From: an uncultured Pseudomonadota bacterium
GTDB taxonomy: Bacteria; Myxococcota_A; UBA796; SXON01
Assembly: GCA_903921785.1 (NCBI GenBank)
Contig: CAIXRH010000011.1
Location: 1 to 36,256, forward strand
Direction: 5' to 3'
Length of the DNA stretch: 36,256 nucleotides
The notes under the pieces: generated by a model
The model's input: only the letters and a program-made list of their open reading frames with translations
Told to the model about the DNA's origin: nothing
Databases searched by the model: none
Part shown: positions 6,526 through 14,642 of the stretch, piece after piece
Layout: each line of letters starts with the position of its first letter
How positions within the stretch are numbered: position 1 is the stretch's first letter
Program-made: the position numbers and the translations under genes

Positions 6526-6840
6526 TCAGATCGCCCGCCCGAACCAGCTCCGCGCCAACTCCTGCCACGCCGGCTGGGCCGCGTGGAGCTCGCGTACGGC
6601 CGCGAGCAGCGCCCCTACGGCGCCGATCGCCGCCGCGCGTTCGGCGTCCGTCGGGTGGACGTGAAACGTCACCGATTCGGCCGGGGCGACGCCGGGCGGC
6701 GCGTTCGACAACGTGGCCATGACCAGGGTCTTCGCGTCCGCGCCGGAGTACCCCTCGGACACGTCCCACGCCCACCGCTGCGCGGAGGTGGCCCCGACGG
6801 TGACGCCTTCGGCGTCCACCCAGACGTAGTTCACGATCAC
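6526..6840 (-). CDS. Hypothetical 104-residue protein
   Basis: I do not recognise it. The sequence starts MIVNYVWVDAEGVTVGATSA, continues through an acidic middle (WDVSEGYSGADAKTLVMATL), and ends in a predicted helical half (ERAAAIGAVGALLAAVRELH and onward, finishing SWFGRAI). There is no signal peptide or membrane segment, so it is probably cytoplasmic. The GTG start at 6840 lies 2 nt after the stop of the upstream exported-protein gene; a second GTG two codons later is also possible. Tight spacing suggests it belongs to the same transcript as the genes at 6843-8779. The next frame-mate begins straight after its TGA without a clear start. Confidence 0.6.
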   Translation of the reverse strand: MIVNYVWVDAEGVTVGATSAQRWAWDVSEGYSGADAKTLVMATLSNAPPGVAPAESVTFHVHPTDAERAAAIGAVGALLAAVRELHAAQPAWQELARSWFGRAI

Positions 6841-6842
6841 CG

Positions 6843-7319
6843 CTACTTCAATCGCCGCCCGAATCCATCGCGGGGCGTGACCGGGTCGAGCTCGGGAACC
6901 ACAGGCGAAACGCCTGGATCCGTCGCCTCAGCCGCGAGGATCGCCGCCGCGGTGTCGCGGGCGTGGTCGCCCTTGACCTGCACCACCACGTTCCCGCGGC
7001 GGGCGATGACCAGCTCATCGCCACCGACGGCCTCGTCCGCACCGCGCACCGTCGTCGTCGGGAGCATCCGCTGCACGGTGCTCGCGGTGAAGCGGAAGGA
7101 ACGGGCGCCTTCGGCCGCGTCCGCGCTCCAGGCGTGCAGCACCCAGCCGCCGGGGGCGGGCGCGCGCCAGGTGTCGGTGCCATCGATGAATTCGGGCTCG
7201 CCGAGGGAGAGGGCGGGCAGCGCCGACACGGGTACGCCCGCGAAGGTCTGGGTCTTGGTGGCGGCGACCGGCGCGCCGGCCAGGGCGGGCGCGAGGAGCA
7301 GGGTGAACAGGCTGATCAT
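6843..7319 (-). CDS. Exported hypothetical protein
   Basis: The 158-residue product begins with a signal peptide (MISLFTLLLAPALAGAPVAA). The mature part has VPVSALPALSLGEPEFIDGT, WRAPAPGGWVLHAWSADAAE and a small-domain-like stretch, GGDELVIARRGNVVVQVKGD. No known family or catalytic motif is evident. The segment looks like a periplasmic protein that scores or binds something rather than an enzyme. Its start overlaps the stop of the upstream transglutaminase-like lipoprotein gene by 4 nt (7316-7319), and the next gene starts 2 nt after its stop. The three are therefore very probably co-translated and functionally linked. Confidence 0.7.
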   Translation of the reverse strand: MISLFTLLLAPALAGAPVAATKTQTFAGVPVSALPALSLGEPEFIDGTDTWRAPAPGGWVLHAWSADAAEGARSFRFTASTVQRMLPTTTVRGADEAVGGDELVIARRGNVVVQVKGDHARDTAAAILAAEATDPGVSPVVPELDPVTPRDGFGRRLK

Positions 7320-8779
7320 TGGAGGGTCCCCTGCGCCTGATAGACGTAGCTGGCAGTGGTGGGCGGCAGCACCAGGCGTTCGAGGTACTCATCCGACGGG
7401 ACAGACTGCACCAGGCGCTCGGTGGACGGGAGCGACGTCGGGTCCTCGTCGCCATCGAGGGCCAGGGTCGCGTCCCAGATGAGGGCGTTGTCGATGTCCG
7501 TGGTGACGGCGTGGTAGCTGAAGCCGCAGCCGTAGTCGCCGAACGGGCAGTGATCGAACTCCGTGCCGCCGATCGCCAGGATGTAGTCCAGGTTGAAGTT
7601 CCACCCGATGATGGCGTAGTCGACCTCCGCGCCGAGCATATTGCCGTAGCTGACCATGATCCCCGCGCAGTCCGTGCAGTTGACCGTGAGACCGAACTTC
7701 CGGCTCAGGAACGAGGTCATCTGGAAGTTCGCCCGCGCCCAGTCGCCCTGCACGTAGACCGTGTAGGCGCTCGCCCCGGAGACGGTGTCGTAGGACAGCC
7801 CGCCGTCTTCGAACACCCACCGCACCAATGCGTCGAGCGTGGCGTCGTGGGTCGGCGTGGTGCCCTCCAGGGCCCGCAGGGCCGGATCCACCGCCGCCAC
7901 CCAGGGGTTGTACCGTTCGTCGTCGGTCTGCTCAAAGGTCGGGGGGCCGAGCAGACGGTAGGCGCGCCACGGCACCTCGATCGTCGCGACCGGCCAGGCA
8001 GTGCCGGCGTCGTCGGTAGCGCTGACGGTGGCGACCAGGGGCTCCTCGCTCACGCCCAACGTCGTGCCGAGCGGCTCGTCCTTCTGAAGGGTGACCACGG
8101 CACCGTCTGCGAGCGGGGTGTCGCCGAGGACGGTCCACCCGGGGATGGAGAGGTGCAGCGGCACGTCCCCGAGGTGCGCAGCCCCGAGGGTGCTCGTGGC
8201 GCCCAGGGTGAGCGAGACGATCGGCCGGCTGTCGTAGGGATAAGCGACCGGCTCCGCGGCGTCCGTCGCCGGAACATTGAGCCCCTCGCCGACCGCCGGC
8301 AGCACCACGACGCCGGAGGCGTCGTCGATCGCCTCCACGGTGACGAAGGGATCGTCGAGGTCCTGGGTGTGACGTTTCTGGTGCCAGTACAGGGGCACGC
8401 GGGTGGCCGTGACGCCGTCATCGTCCTCGGCGTAAGCGGCGAGCACCCCGGCCCGGACGAGCGCCACGGGGGCGGTGCGCTCCCGCTCCTCCGCGCCGAC
8501 GGCGAGCGTGTACGTTCCGGTGCCGACATATTTTCCGTCGTCGTCCTTTCCGTCCCAGCCGAGGGCGGGGAGCACCTTGCTCCGGACAACTTCGCCGTCT
8601 TCGCCGCGGATTTCGCCCGGGGCATCGGCCTTGGCGTCCTCCCCCGACAGCGTCCAGGTGAGCGCGGGCCCGGCCAGGGGATCGAACGCGGGAGCGGCGG
8701 TGAGGGTGATGTCGGGCGCAGGCGCCGAATCCCCGGTGCCGGGGGCGGAAGTACACGCGAGGGCGAGGGTGAGCAACAT
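7316..8779 (-). CDS. Transglutaminase-like lipoprotein with FlgD-type Ig repeat
   Basis: The ATG at 8779 gives MLLTLALAC, a lipoprotein signal with the lipid-accepting Cys at residue 9. Residues about 60-95 contain GWDGKDDDGKYVGTGTYTLAV, split as GWDGKDDDGKY and GTGTYTLAV, the hallmark of FlgD-like Ig domains. The C-terminal part resembles a transglutaminase-core (papain-like) fold: NCTDCAGIMVSYGNML supplies a candidate Cys (368 or 371), YHAV a His (423), and IWDATLAL an Asp (436), in the family order Cys-His-Asp. Such domains act as proteases or acyltransferases outside the cytoplasm. It is probably anchored in the outer membrane. The gene heads a minus-strand unit overlapping the next gene by 4 nt. 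The fold assignment is inferred from spacing and motifs. Confidence 0.7.
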   Translation of the reverse strand: MLLTLALACTSAPGTGDSAPAPDITLTAAPAFDPLAGPALTWTLSGEDAKADAPGEIRGEDGEVVRSKVLPALGWDGKDDDGKYVGTGTYTLAVGAEERERTAPVALVRAGVLAAYAEDDDGVTATRVPLYWHQKRHTQDLDDPFVTVEAIDDASGVVVLPAVGEGLNVPATDAAEPVAYPYDSRPIVSLTLGATSTLGAAHLGDVPLHLSIPGWTVLGDTPLADGAVVTLQKDEPLGTTLGVSEEPLVATVSATDDAGTAWPVATIEVPWRAYRLLGPPTFEQTDDERYNPWVAAVDPALRALEGTTPTHDATLDALVRWVFEDGGLSYDTVSGASAYTVYVQGDWARANFQMTSFLSRKFGLTVNCTDCAGIMVSYGNMLGAEVDYAIIGWNFNLDYILAIGGTEFDHCPFGDYGCGFSYHAVTTDIDNALIWDATLALDGDEDPTSLPSTERLVQSVPSDEYLERLVLPPTTASYVYQAQGTLQ

Positions 8780-8929
8780 GCCTGGGCAGCGTACTCGGGC
8801 CGGCGCGTGCGGGCGCGTGTGGAGGTGGTGAAGTTGCCGCATCGTCGCGGTCGGTGGGCCGCACCGGCGCCTCACACCCGCGAACGAACCCGTGACGTCG
8901 CCGTGACGTGGACGGCCTACGCTCCCCGG

Positions 8930-9559
8930 ATGCACGTCGCCGTCAGGCGCCCCGAGAACCTCTATCGGTCAGCGCAGCACGTCTTCTCCGCAATGGCCGT
9001 CCTCCTTCTGATCGAGACGCTCCTCGATCACCAGGGCGCCATCGTCGCCTCCACCGCCTTCGCGACCTTCGCGTGGACCTTGGAGATCACCCGCCGCCGG
9101 TGGCCGGCGTGGAACGCGATCCTCATGCGCACCATGGGGCTCGTGGCGCACGAGCACGAGGCCTACACCGTGAACTCCGCCACCTGGATGGGCACCGGGC
9201 TGGTGATGATCGCCCCGTTCTTCTCCCTGCCCACCTGCGCTCTGGCGCTGGTCACGCTCGGGTTCGGGGACCCCGCGGCCGGCTTCGTCGGTCGCCGTTT
9301 CGGTCGCCACAAGCTGGTGAACAACCGCTCACTGGAGGGCACGATCGCCTACGCGGCGGTGGCCTTCGCGGCGGGCGTCGCGACGCTCACGATCTGGCAC
9401 CCGACGCTCGGCATCCGCGGCGTGATCGCGGCGGCCGTGGCGGCCGTGGTCGGGGCGCTCACCGAGCTCTTCTGCCGTACGATCGACGATAACTTCGCCG
9501 TCCCGGTGATGGTGGCGACGGCCGTCGGCCTCGTGCTTCAAGGCTCCGTCGGCTGGTAG
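8930..9559 (+). CDS. Dolichol-kinase / CTP-transferase-like membrane protein
   Basis: A 209-residue membrane protein with several hydrophobic helices. The diagnostic loop is TLGFGDPAAGFVGRRFGRHK followed by LVNNRSLEGTIAY. This G-D-x-x-A-x-x-x-G-[RK]-x-x-G-[RK]...K-[ST]-x-E-G motif is shared by phosphatidate cytidylyltransferases, dolichol kinases and phytol/farnesol kinases. The enzyme probably uses CTP to phosphorylate or activate a lipid alcohol in the inner membrane; the substrate cannot be told. The start ATG at 8930 was taken because MHVAVRRPENLYRSAQHVFS gives a typical short basic leader, although no clear ribosome site precedes it. It is divergent from the transglutaminase-like gene and 32 nt upstream of the GH1 gene. 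Confidence 0.72.
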   Translation: MHVAVRRPENLYRSAQHVFSAMAVLLLIETLLDHQGAIVASTAFATFAWTLEITRRRWPAWNAILMRTMGLVAHEHEAYTVNSATWMGTGLVMIAPFFSLPTCALALVTLGFGDPAAGFVGRRFGRHKLVNNRSLEGTIAYAAVAFAAGVATLTIWHPTLGIRGVIAAAVAAVVGALTELFCRTIDDNFAVPVMVATAVGLVLQGSVGW

Positions 9560-9591
9560 CTCGCGGGCCGCTCGGCGCGATAGAGCGCCGT

Positions 9592-11109
9592 ATGTTCCTC
9601 CTGCTCTCCCTCGCCGCGTGCACCACCGAGCCTGGCGACTCGGGCGACCCCGTCGTGTACCCCTTCCCCGCGGGGTTCAAGTGGGGCGCGGCCGGCGCGG
9701 CCCACCAGATTGAGGGCGGCAACACGAACAACAACTGGTACCAGTTCGAGACGCTGCCCGCGTTCGCCGGCAAGACCGCCGAGCCCTCCGGCACCGCAGT
9801 GGATGGCTACGCCCGGTACGAAGCGGACGCCGACCTGGTGAAGGACCTCGGCGCCGGCGTCTACCGGCTCTCGATCGAGTGGTCACGCGTAGAGCCCTCG
9901 CGCGACACCTGGGACGAGGCCGAGTGGCAACACTATCGCGACGTGCTCCAGGCGCTGCGCGATCGGGGCATCGAGCCGATGGTGACCCTCCACCACTTCA
10001 CCGAGCCGATCTGGTTCTACGATCTGAGCGACGTGGACTGTGCCGCCGGGCCGAGCGACACCAACCTCTGCGGCTGGACCAACCCCGAGGCTGACGACGA
10101 ATTCGCTGAGTTTGCCGCCGAGTGTGCCGTCCGCTTCGGCGACCTGGTCGACGAGTGGAGCACCTTCAACGAGCCCGGCGGCTACCTGCTCAGCGGGTAC
10201 CTGGGCGGCGCGTTCCCCCCCGCGAAGCAGAACCTCACCAAGGATGACGTGCTGGCCAACGTCTTCCCGGTCGCCGAGGGCATGCTCAACGGAAACGCCG
10301 CGGCGTACCACGCGGTCCACGCCGCCGACACGACGGATGCCGACGGCGACGGCACCGCCGCCCGCGTCGGCTTCACCAACTCCATCCAGTGGATCGTCCC
10401 CGCGGACCCCGACAACGCCGACGACGTGGCCGCCGCCTCGCGGATCCAGGCGCTCTACGGCTACATCTTCCCCGACGCGATGGTGCTCGGCAAGCTCGAC
10501 CGCGACCTCGACGGCGTGCCCGAGGAGGACCACCCCGAGTGGGCGAACACGGTCGACCTCCTGGGGTACCAGTACTACTACCGCATGTATGTCCGGGGAA
10601 TCTATTTCCCCCCGGTCGACGCCGTGCCGTGCGATCCGAACATCCTCGACCTGCTGAGCCTCGAACCGTCCGCGATCGGCTGCCCCGAGCCCGACCCGGA
10701 CGACGTCACGCAGATGGGCTACGAACATTACTCCCCGGGCCTCGGCCTGCTCGCTCCGGCGTTGGCCGAGCGTTATCCCGGGGTGCAGCTGCGCGTCACC
10801 GAGGCTGGCATCGCGACGACCACCGGCCGCCGCCGCGCCGAGGACATCGTGCAGGAGCTCGCCGGCCTCAGCGACGCCATCGCCGCCGGCGCCCCGGTGG
10901 ACGGCTACATCCACTGGTCCCTCACCGACAACTTCGAGTGGGCCGAGGGCTTCCGACCCAAGTTCGGCCTGTACACCGTGGACCGGACCACGATGGAGCG
11001 CACCCCGACCGAGGGCGTCGCCGCGCTGCGCCAGATCATCGCCGACGGGGGCATCCGCCAGTCGCTGTGGGACGAATACGGCGGCGAGCACCTCACGCCG
11101 GGGGAGTGA
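9592..11109 (+). CDS. GH1 family beta-glycosidase lipoprotein
   Basis: A retaining beta-glucosidase/galactosidase-type TIM barrel, exported as a lipoprotein: MFLLLSLAAC puts the lipid-bearing Cys at residue 10, followed by a short EPGDSGD spacer. The GH1 landmarks are FKWGAAGAAHQIEGG near the N-terminus, YRLSIEWSRVEPS, and TLHHFTEPIWF. The acid/base motif STFNEP contains Glu194, and the nucleophile motif VTEAGIA contains Glu404 (usually TENG, here TEAG). WSLTDNFEWAEGF also matches, with KFGLYTVDR at the end. About 505 residues is slightly long for GH1 because of the leader and an acidic insertion around DPDNADDVA. Most bacterial GH1 enzymes are cytoplasmic, so a lipoprotein form is unusual. 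It converges with the propeller lipoprotein gene 10 nt downstream. Confidence 0.93.
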   Translation: MFLLLSLAACTTEPGDSGDPVVYPFPAGFKWGAAGAAHQIEGGNTNNNWYQFETLPAFAGKTAEPSGTAVDGYARYEADADLVKDLGAGVYRLSIEWSRVEPSRDTWDEAEWQHYRDVLQALRDRGIEPMVTLHHFTEPIWFYDLSDVDCAAGPSDTNLCGWTNPEADDEFAEFAAECAVRFGDLVDEWSTFNEPGGYLLSGYLGGAFPPAKQNLTKDDVLANVFPVAEGMLNGNAAAYHAVHAADTTDADGDGTAARVGFTNSIQWIVPADPDNADDVAAASRIQALYGYIFPDAMVLGKLDRDLDGVPEEDHPEWANTVDLLGYQYYYRMYVRGIYFPPVDAVPCDPNILDLLSLEPSAIGCPEPDPDDVTQMGYEHYSPGLGLLAPALAERYPGVQLRVTEAGIATTTGRRRAEDIVQELAGLSDAIAAGAPVDGYIHWSLTDNFEWAEGFRPKFGLYTVDRTTMERTPTEGVAALRQIIADGGIRQSLWDEYGGEHLTPGE

Positions 11110-11119
11110 CGGGGGAGCG

Positions 11120-12277
11120 TCAGTCCCCGCCGCTCACCCACAGCTCCACCGTCCCTCCGTTGACCACCGCCGACGGCGACCCCGCTCCTGCCCCGGCGGC
11201 GGCCGCGCCGCTGAACGTCCTGCCGTCCGCGCTCGATGCGACCTCGATGCCCGAGGCGGCGAGGGAGTACATTCGCCAGGTTCCATCGGCCAGCTGCACC
11301 ACGTCGGGAATCTGTGGTGTTCCGACGAGGACCAGCGCACCGGTGGCCGCGAAGGTGATCCCTCCGTCGGTCGAGACCATCGGGGCGCTGAACCAGCCAT
11401 AGCAGGCGTCTCGGTCGAGGCACCAGACCGCCGGGTCGGTGCCGCCGATTGGGTTCTGCCACGCCTCGGTTGGCGCGCTCCAGTTCAGCAGGTCCTCCGA
11501 CTCGGCGCGGTAGAGGTGATGGGGCCCGGGGACCTTGAACGGATCGGCCTCGTCGGCGCAGAGGTCCTCCGCCGCCACGCCGAGGAAGTAGAGGGCGTAC
11601 CGGCCGTCGGCGAGCGCGAGCACCTCGGGGTCCACCACGTAGGCGGGAACGGGGCCGGCAAAGGTGAGCGCGGCGGGGGTCCACGTGCGGCCGTCGGGCG
11701 AGGTGGAGGCGCCGAGGCCGCCGAGGCCGATCATCCCCGCCGCCATCGGCTCGTGGGCCTCGGCCATGGCGAGCGCCAGGTCGAGGTCCCCATCGACGTA
11801 GAGCGCGACGTAGCTTCCGTCGGTGAGGCGGGTGACCTCCGCGACGGATGCGGCGGAGATCGCGACGTCGCGCGCACCCGAGAACGCGAGCCCGTCGCTT
11901 GACGTGAGCGGTCCACGCACCTCGTGGACCCACGGTCCCTGGTGGCTCGGCGCCCAGTCTTCCGCGATCACCCGAAGGTCCGCGATCTCCGCTTCCGACG
12001 CTTCACCACGCACCACGTGCCCCACCAGGACGTTGAGCGGCGTCTCCACCGGGTAGGTGTCGCCGCCCTCGCAGTCGGGGCCGGGGGGAATCTCCAGGGG
12101 CGCTGTATCGCCCGAGTCGCCGCTGTCCGCGGTTTCGCTCGTATCGGGTGTATCAGACGTATCAGATGTATCACCGGTGTCCGAACCGGTGTCGCCCGAA
12201 TCCGTGGCACCCGAGTCGCGGCGCGTCGCGGTGTCGGAAGGTGCGGTGCCACATGCGGTGAGGAGGAGCACGATCAT
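11120..12277 (-). CDS. Lipoprotein with GH43/GH32-like beta-propeller and Asp-Thr linker
   Basis: The start MIVLLLTACG gives a lipobox with Cys at residue 9, then an Asp-Thr/Ser linker to about residue 60. The rest (about 320 residues) repeats propeller-blade patterns: GLAFSGARDVAI, LTDGSYVALYVDGDLDLALA, VDPEVLALADGRYALYFLGV, HHLYRAESEDLLNWSAPTEA, and IPDVVQLADGTWRMYSLAAS. The [D]P-x-[VF]...DGxYxLYF blade motif is typical of GH43/GH32/GH68 five-bladed folds. The catalytic acids of GH43 cannot be assigned with confidence, so it may be a non-catalytic binder. It shares blade style with the 1104-residue propeller protein at 29104-32418. It lies 47 nt downstream of the response-regulator gene on the same strand. 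Confidence 0.7.
   Translation of the reverse strand: MIVLLLTACGTAPSDTATRRDSGATDSGDTGSDTGDTSDTSDTPDTSETADSGDSGDTAPLEIPPGPDCEGGDTYPVETPLNVLVGHVVRGEASEAEIADLRVIAEDWAPSHQGPWVHEVRGPLTSSDGLAFSGARDVAISAASVAEVTRLTDGSYVALYVDGDLDLALAMAEAHEPMAAGMIGLGGLGASTSPDGRTWTPAALTFAGPVPAYVVDPEVLALADGRYALYFLGVAAEDLCADEADPFKVPGPHHLYRAESEDLLNWSAPTEAWQNPIGGTDPAVWCLDRDACYGWFSAPMVSTDGGITFAATGALVLVGTPQIPDVVQLADGTWRMYSLAASGIEVASSADGRTFSGAAAAGAGAGSPSAVVNGGTVELWVSGGD
12105..12238 (-). repeat. Asp-Thr-Ser linker repeat DNA (propeller lipoprotein)
   Basis: On the minus strand the linker reads GATACATCTGATACGTCTGA and onward, encoding Asp-Thr-Ser repeats. The 14-mer GATACATCTGATAC is identical to one in the lamin-tail gene linker near 4272-4290. 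GAT, ACA and TCT are rare in the surrounding genes. Confidence 0.8.
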
Positions 12278-12324
12278 CGAGACAACGTCGCCGATGACGG
12301 CGGCGCCGTCCACCCGGATCGACC

Positions 12325-14409
12325 TCAGGTGCCAGGCGTACGGCGGAGCTTCCGCGCCAGCGCGTTCGCGGCGACGTGTCCCGGCTCGGCCCGAAGCGCG
12401 CGGGCGATGCGCCGGCGCGCGGCGTCGTCGTCTCCGCGGCGATGGAGCACCATGGCCAGGAAATACTGCCCGTCTGCGTAGGCGGGATCGAGCTGCTCGG
12501 CGAGGAGCAGCAGGTCGAGCCCGTCGGTGACCCGGTCGGCGTTGGGGTAGTCGGGGTTGTGCACCCGCACCCAGCCGAGGTGGGCGAGGTTGCGCGCGCT
12601 GTCGAGGTTCTGGTCGCGGGCGGCGATGAACCGCCGATCCGCGGCGGCCCAGTCGCCAGCGGCCATCGCCGCGAGACCGGCGCGGAAAGCGTCGTCCCCG
12701 GGCTGGTCGGTCGCGGCGGGCGTCGTGTCCGCGGCGAGCTGTTCGCAAGCCGCTTCGATGCGCGAGAGGATCTCCCGGGCGAGCTCCCGGGCTTCCCCCG
12801 TCTCGCTGCGCATGATCTCGGCATACCGGGCGCGCATCCGGACGCCCGCCTGCTCCACCATCGCCGGCTCGGCGTTCTGGGGGAGGCTGAGCACCGTCCA
12901 CGGATCGCTGCCGCGGGAGATGTCCAGCTCCCGCCTCAACCGCCGGATCACCGCGCCGGGGTCGGCGACTCGGGACATCCCCGGGTGACCGCCAGCCGTT
13001 GGGAGGTGGCTTGGACCCGCCGGTGGCCGCGCGGCGGCGACCGGCGCCACGGCCGGGCGCGTCGCCGGACCGACCGGCGCCGCCACGGGACCACTCCGGG
13101 GCGCGACCGGCGCTCGAGGACGCTCGACGAGACGGGACGCCGCTTGTGCACGTGGAATTACCGACTGCGACGGCCGGGTGACCTCGTGCTCGTCCACGTG
13201 CTGGTGGAGCACCTTCGCGACGTTCTGTCGGGCGGGTCCGGCGGCGCGGGAGTCCTGGGTCACGCTGGAGCCGGGGCCGGCGGTGCGGCCGGCGTCCGAG
13301 GCGGTGCGCAAGGGAGCGAACGGGTCGCCGGTGGTGGGGCCCCGACCGGACCCGCTCACGGGGGACCGGAACGGATCCCCCGGGGGCGGCCCACCCGATG
13401 GAGCGCGCGTGGTCGCGAACGGATCCGTTCCCCGTTGGGACGTCGAAGGCGCCCCACTGGAGAGCTGGTCGGTGCGCGTGGGCGGCAGCGGCGCCGGGCG
13501 GGACGGCGGGGGCGGACCGGCGTTGGGCGCCACCATCAAGCTGAGAAACCCGAGCGCGCCGAGGGTGGCCAGCGTGGCGCTCACCTCATCGACCTCCACG
13601 CCTTGCTGGTCGCAGAGCCGCCCGAGGGCCACGGGCCCCACGAGGGCGGACATCACTCGCGCGGCGGCCGGCACCAGCGGCAGCCGACCGGCCGACTCCG
13701 TGAGCCGCGTGGGCGAGATCACCGTGGCCCGGCTCGGGCGTTCGTCGAACCCGCCTTCGGCGCGCTCCGCCTCCGACCAGATCCACGCACCGAGCGCCCG
13801 CTCGTCCCCGCTGCCCGCAACGTCGTGGGGCTGGAAGTCGAGGTCGCCGCCGTGAAGCGCCGCGCGCATCGCCCGCTCCACCTTCAGGTCGAGCGGCCCG
13901 CCGTCGGCGAGGGTGACCCGCACGAGCTCCGCGCCCGTGCCAAGGACCACGTCCCCATTGGCGCGGCGCGACCAGAGGCGGAGGATCCGCTGCGTATTGT
14001 CGAGGTCCAACCTTCCGACCAGCGCCGGCGCCACCGCAGACCGGGGCGGGGCCACGGCGAACGCCCGCACAGCCGCGGCGAGGTCCAAAACCGAGAACGG
14101 CCGCACGAACACCCGCGCCGCGCCGGCGGCCTCCGCCGTGCCGCGCACACTCTCGTCGAGCCGCGGCGCGAGCACCGCAAGGTGCACCTTCGCCCCGTGC
14201 GGATGGTCCCGAAGCTCCATCAGGAACGCGAGTGAGCGCATGTCTTGGCCGTCCACCGCCACGATCACCGCGTCAGGACGCCGGGACTGCACTGCCGACA
14301 TCCCGTCCGCGTGCTCGGCGACGGCGTGCACGTCGTGCCCGTCGTTCCCAAGCACAGAGCTCAGGATCCTCCCGAAATGCAGGTCTTCGTCGACGATGAG
14401 CAGCTTCAA
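12325..14409 (-). CDS. Hybrid response regulator: receiver, PATAN-like, Pro-rich linker, J-like helix and TPR
   Basis: The 694-residue cytoplasmic protein starts with a receiver domain: MKLLIVDEDLHFGRIL, acidic residues at 7-9, and a candidate phospho-acceptor Asp53 in VIVAVDGQD. The conserved Lys near the end of the domain is Arg (VFVRPFS), so signalling may be altered. Residues about 130-300 resemble DUF4388/PATAN modules (LDLDNTQRILRLWSRRANGD, then LVRVTLADGGPLDLKVERAM). A 160-residue Pro/Ala/Gly/Ser linker follows with DPFA/DPFR repeats. The C-terminus has a J-domain-like segment (SDPWTVLSLPQNAEPAMVEQ) and TPR helices (FRAGLAAMAAGDWAAADRRF and onward). This arrangement is typical of myxobacterial regulators acting by protein contacts. 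The start is TTG, with a TATAAT box 24 nt upstream. Confidence 0.8.
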   Translation of the reverse strand: MKLLIVDEDLHFGRILSSVLGNDGHDVHAVAEHADGMSAVQSRRPDAVIVAVDGQDMRSLAFLMELRDHPHGAKVHLAVLAPRLDESVRGTAEAAGAARVFVRPFSVLDLAAAVRAFAVAPPRSAVAPALVGRLDLDNTQRILRLWSRRANGDVVLGTGAELVRVTLADGGPLDLKVERAMRAALHGGDLDFQPHDVAGSGDERALGAWIWSEAERAEGGFDERPSRATVISPTRLTESAGRLPLVPAAARVMSALVGPVALGRLCDQQGVEVDEVSATLATLGALGFLSLMVAPNAGPPPPSRPAPLPPTRTDQLSSGAPSTSQRGTDPFATTRAPSGGPPPGDPFRSPVSGSGRGPTTGDPFAPLRTASDAGRTAGPGSSVTQDSRAAGPARQNVAKVLHQHVDEHEVTRPSQSVIPRAQAASRLVERPRAPVAPRSGPVAAPVGPATRPAVAPVAAARPPAGPSHLPTAGGHPGMSRVADPGAVIRRLRRELDISRGSDPWTVLSLPQNAEPAMVEQAGVRMRARYAEIMRSETGEARELAREILSRIEAACEQLAADTTPAATDQPGDDAFRAGLAAMAAGDWAAADRRFIAARDQNLDSARNLAHLGWVRVHNPDYPNADRVTDGLDLLLLAEQLDPAYADGQYFLAMVLHRRGDDDAARRRIARALRAEPGHVAANALARKLRRTPGT

Positions 14410-14432
14410 GACGGTTTGCGGCGCGACGCGGG

Positions 14433-14461
14433 ATTATAGAACGCGGACCCGCCGTGGGAAA
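14433..14461 (-). promoter_or_regulatory. Candidate sigma-70 promoter for the hybrid response regulator
   Basis: On the minus strand a perfect TATAAT (14438-14433) stands 17 nt after a weak TTTCCC -35 (14461-14456). Transcription would begin about 17 nt before the TTG start, leaving a short leader without a clear ribosome site. A perfect -10 in DNA this GC-rich is notable. Confidence 0.4.
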
Positions 14462-14642
14462 CTGCCTGTCCACATGACCGCCCGCCCCGACCCGCACCCG
14501 ACCGGGACGTGGAGGGAATATCCTCCATTCTCCGCCGACTATCGAGAAAGGAATCCACGGAGTCGAACCTTCCTCGGCTTCGCGCAGGTCGCCGTGGCGG
14601 CGCGGCGCGCAGCGCAGGGGACCCACCTCGGCGGCACCCCCC

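Noticed and set aside
9883-11091. 402-codon minus-strand frame opposite the GH1 gene
   Set aside because: Antisense shadow; GH1 catalytic motifs are on the plus strand.
11111-11128. Terminator hairpin between the GH1 and propeller genes
   Set aside because: Only a 5-bp GGGGA/TCCCC stem overlapping the propeller gene's stop codon, without a U-run; too weak to list.
12376-14235. 619-codon plus-strand frame opposite the hybrid regulator
   Set aside because: Arg/Gly/His-rich shadow of a high-GC gene; the receiver and TPR sense lies on the minus strand.
14556-14590. tRNA-like GGTTCGACTCC on the minus strand
   Set aside because: The flanking bases cannot form a T-stem, and no acceptor or anticodon arm can be built.
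14410-14642. TPP riboswitch before thiE
   Set aside because: The conserved CUGAGA and ACCUGAUC elements are absent.
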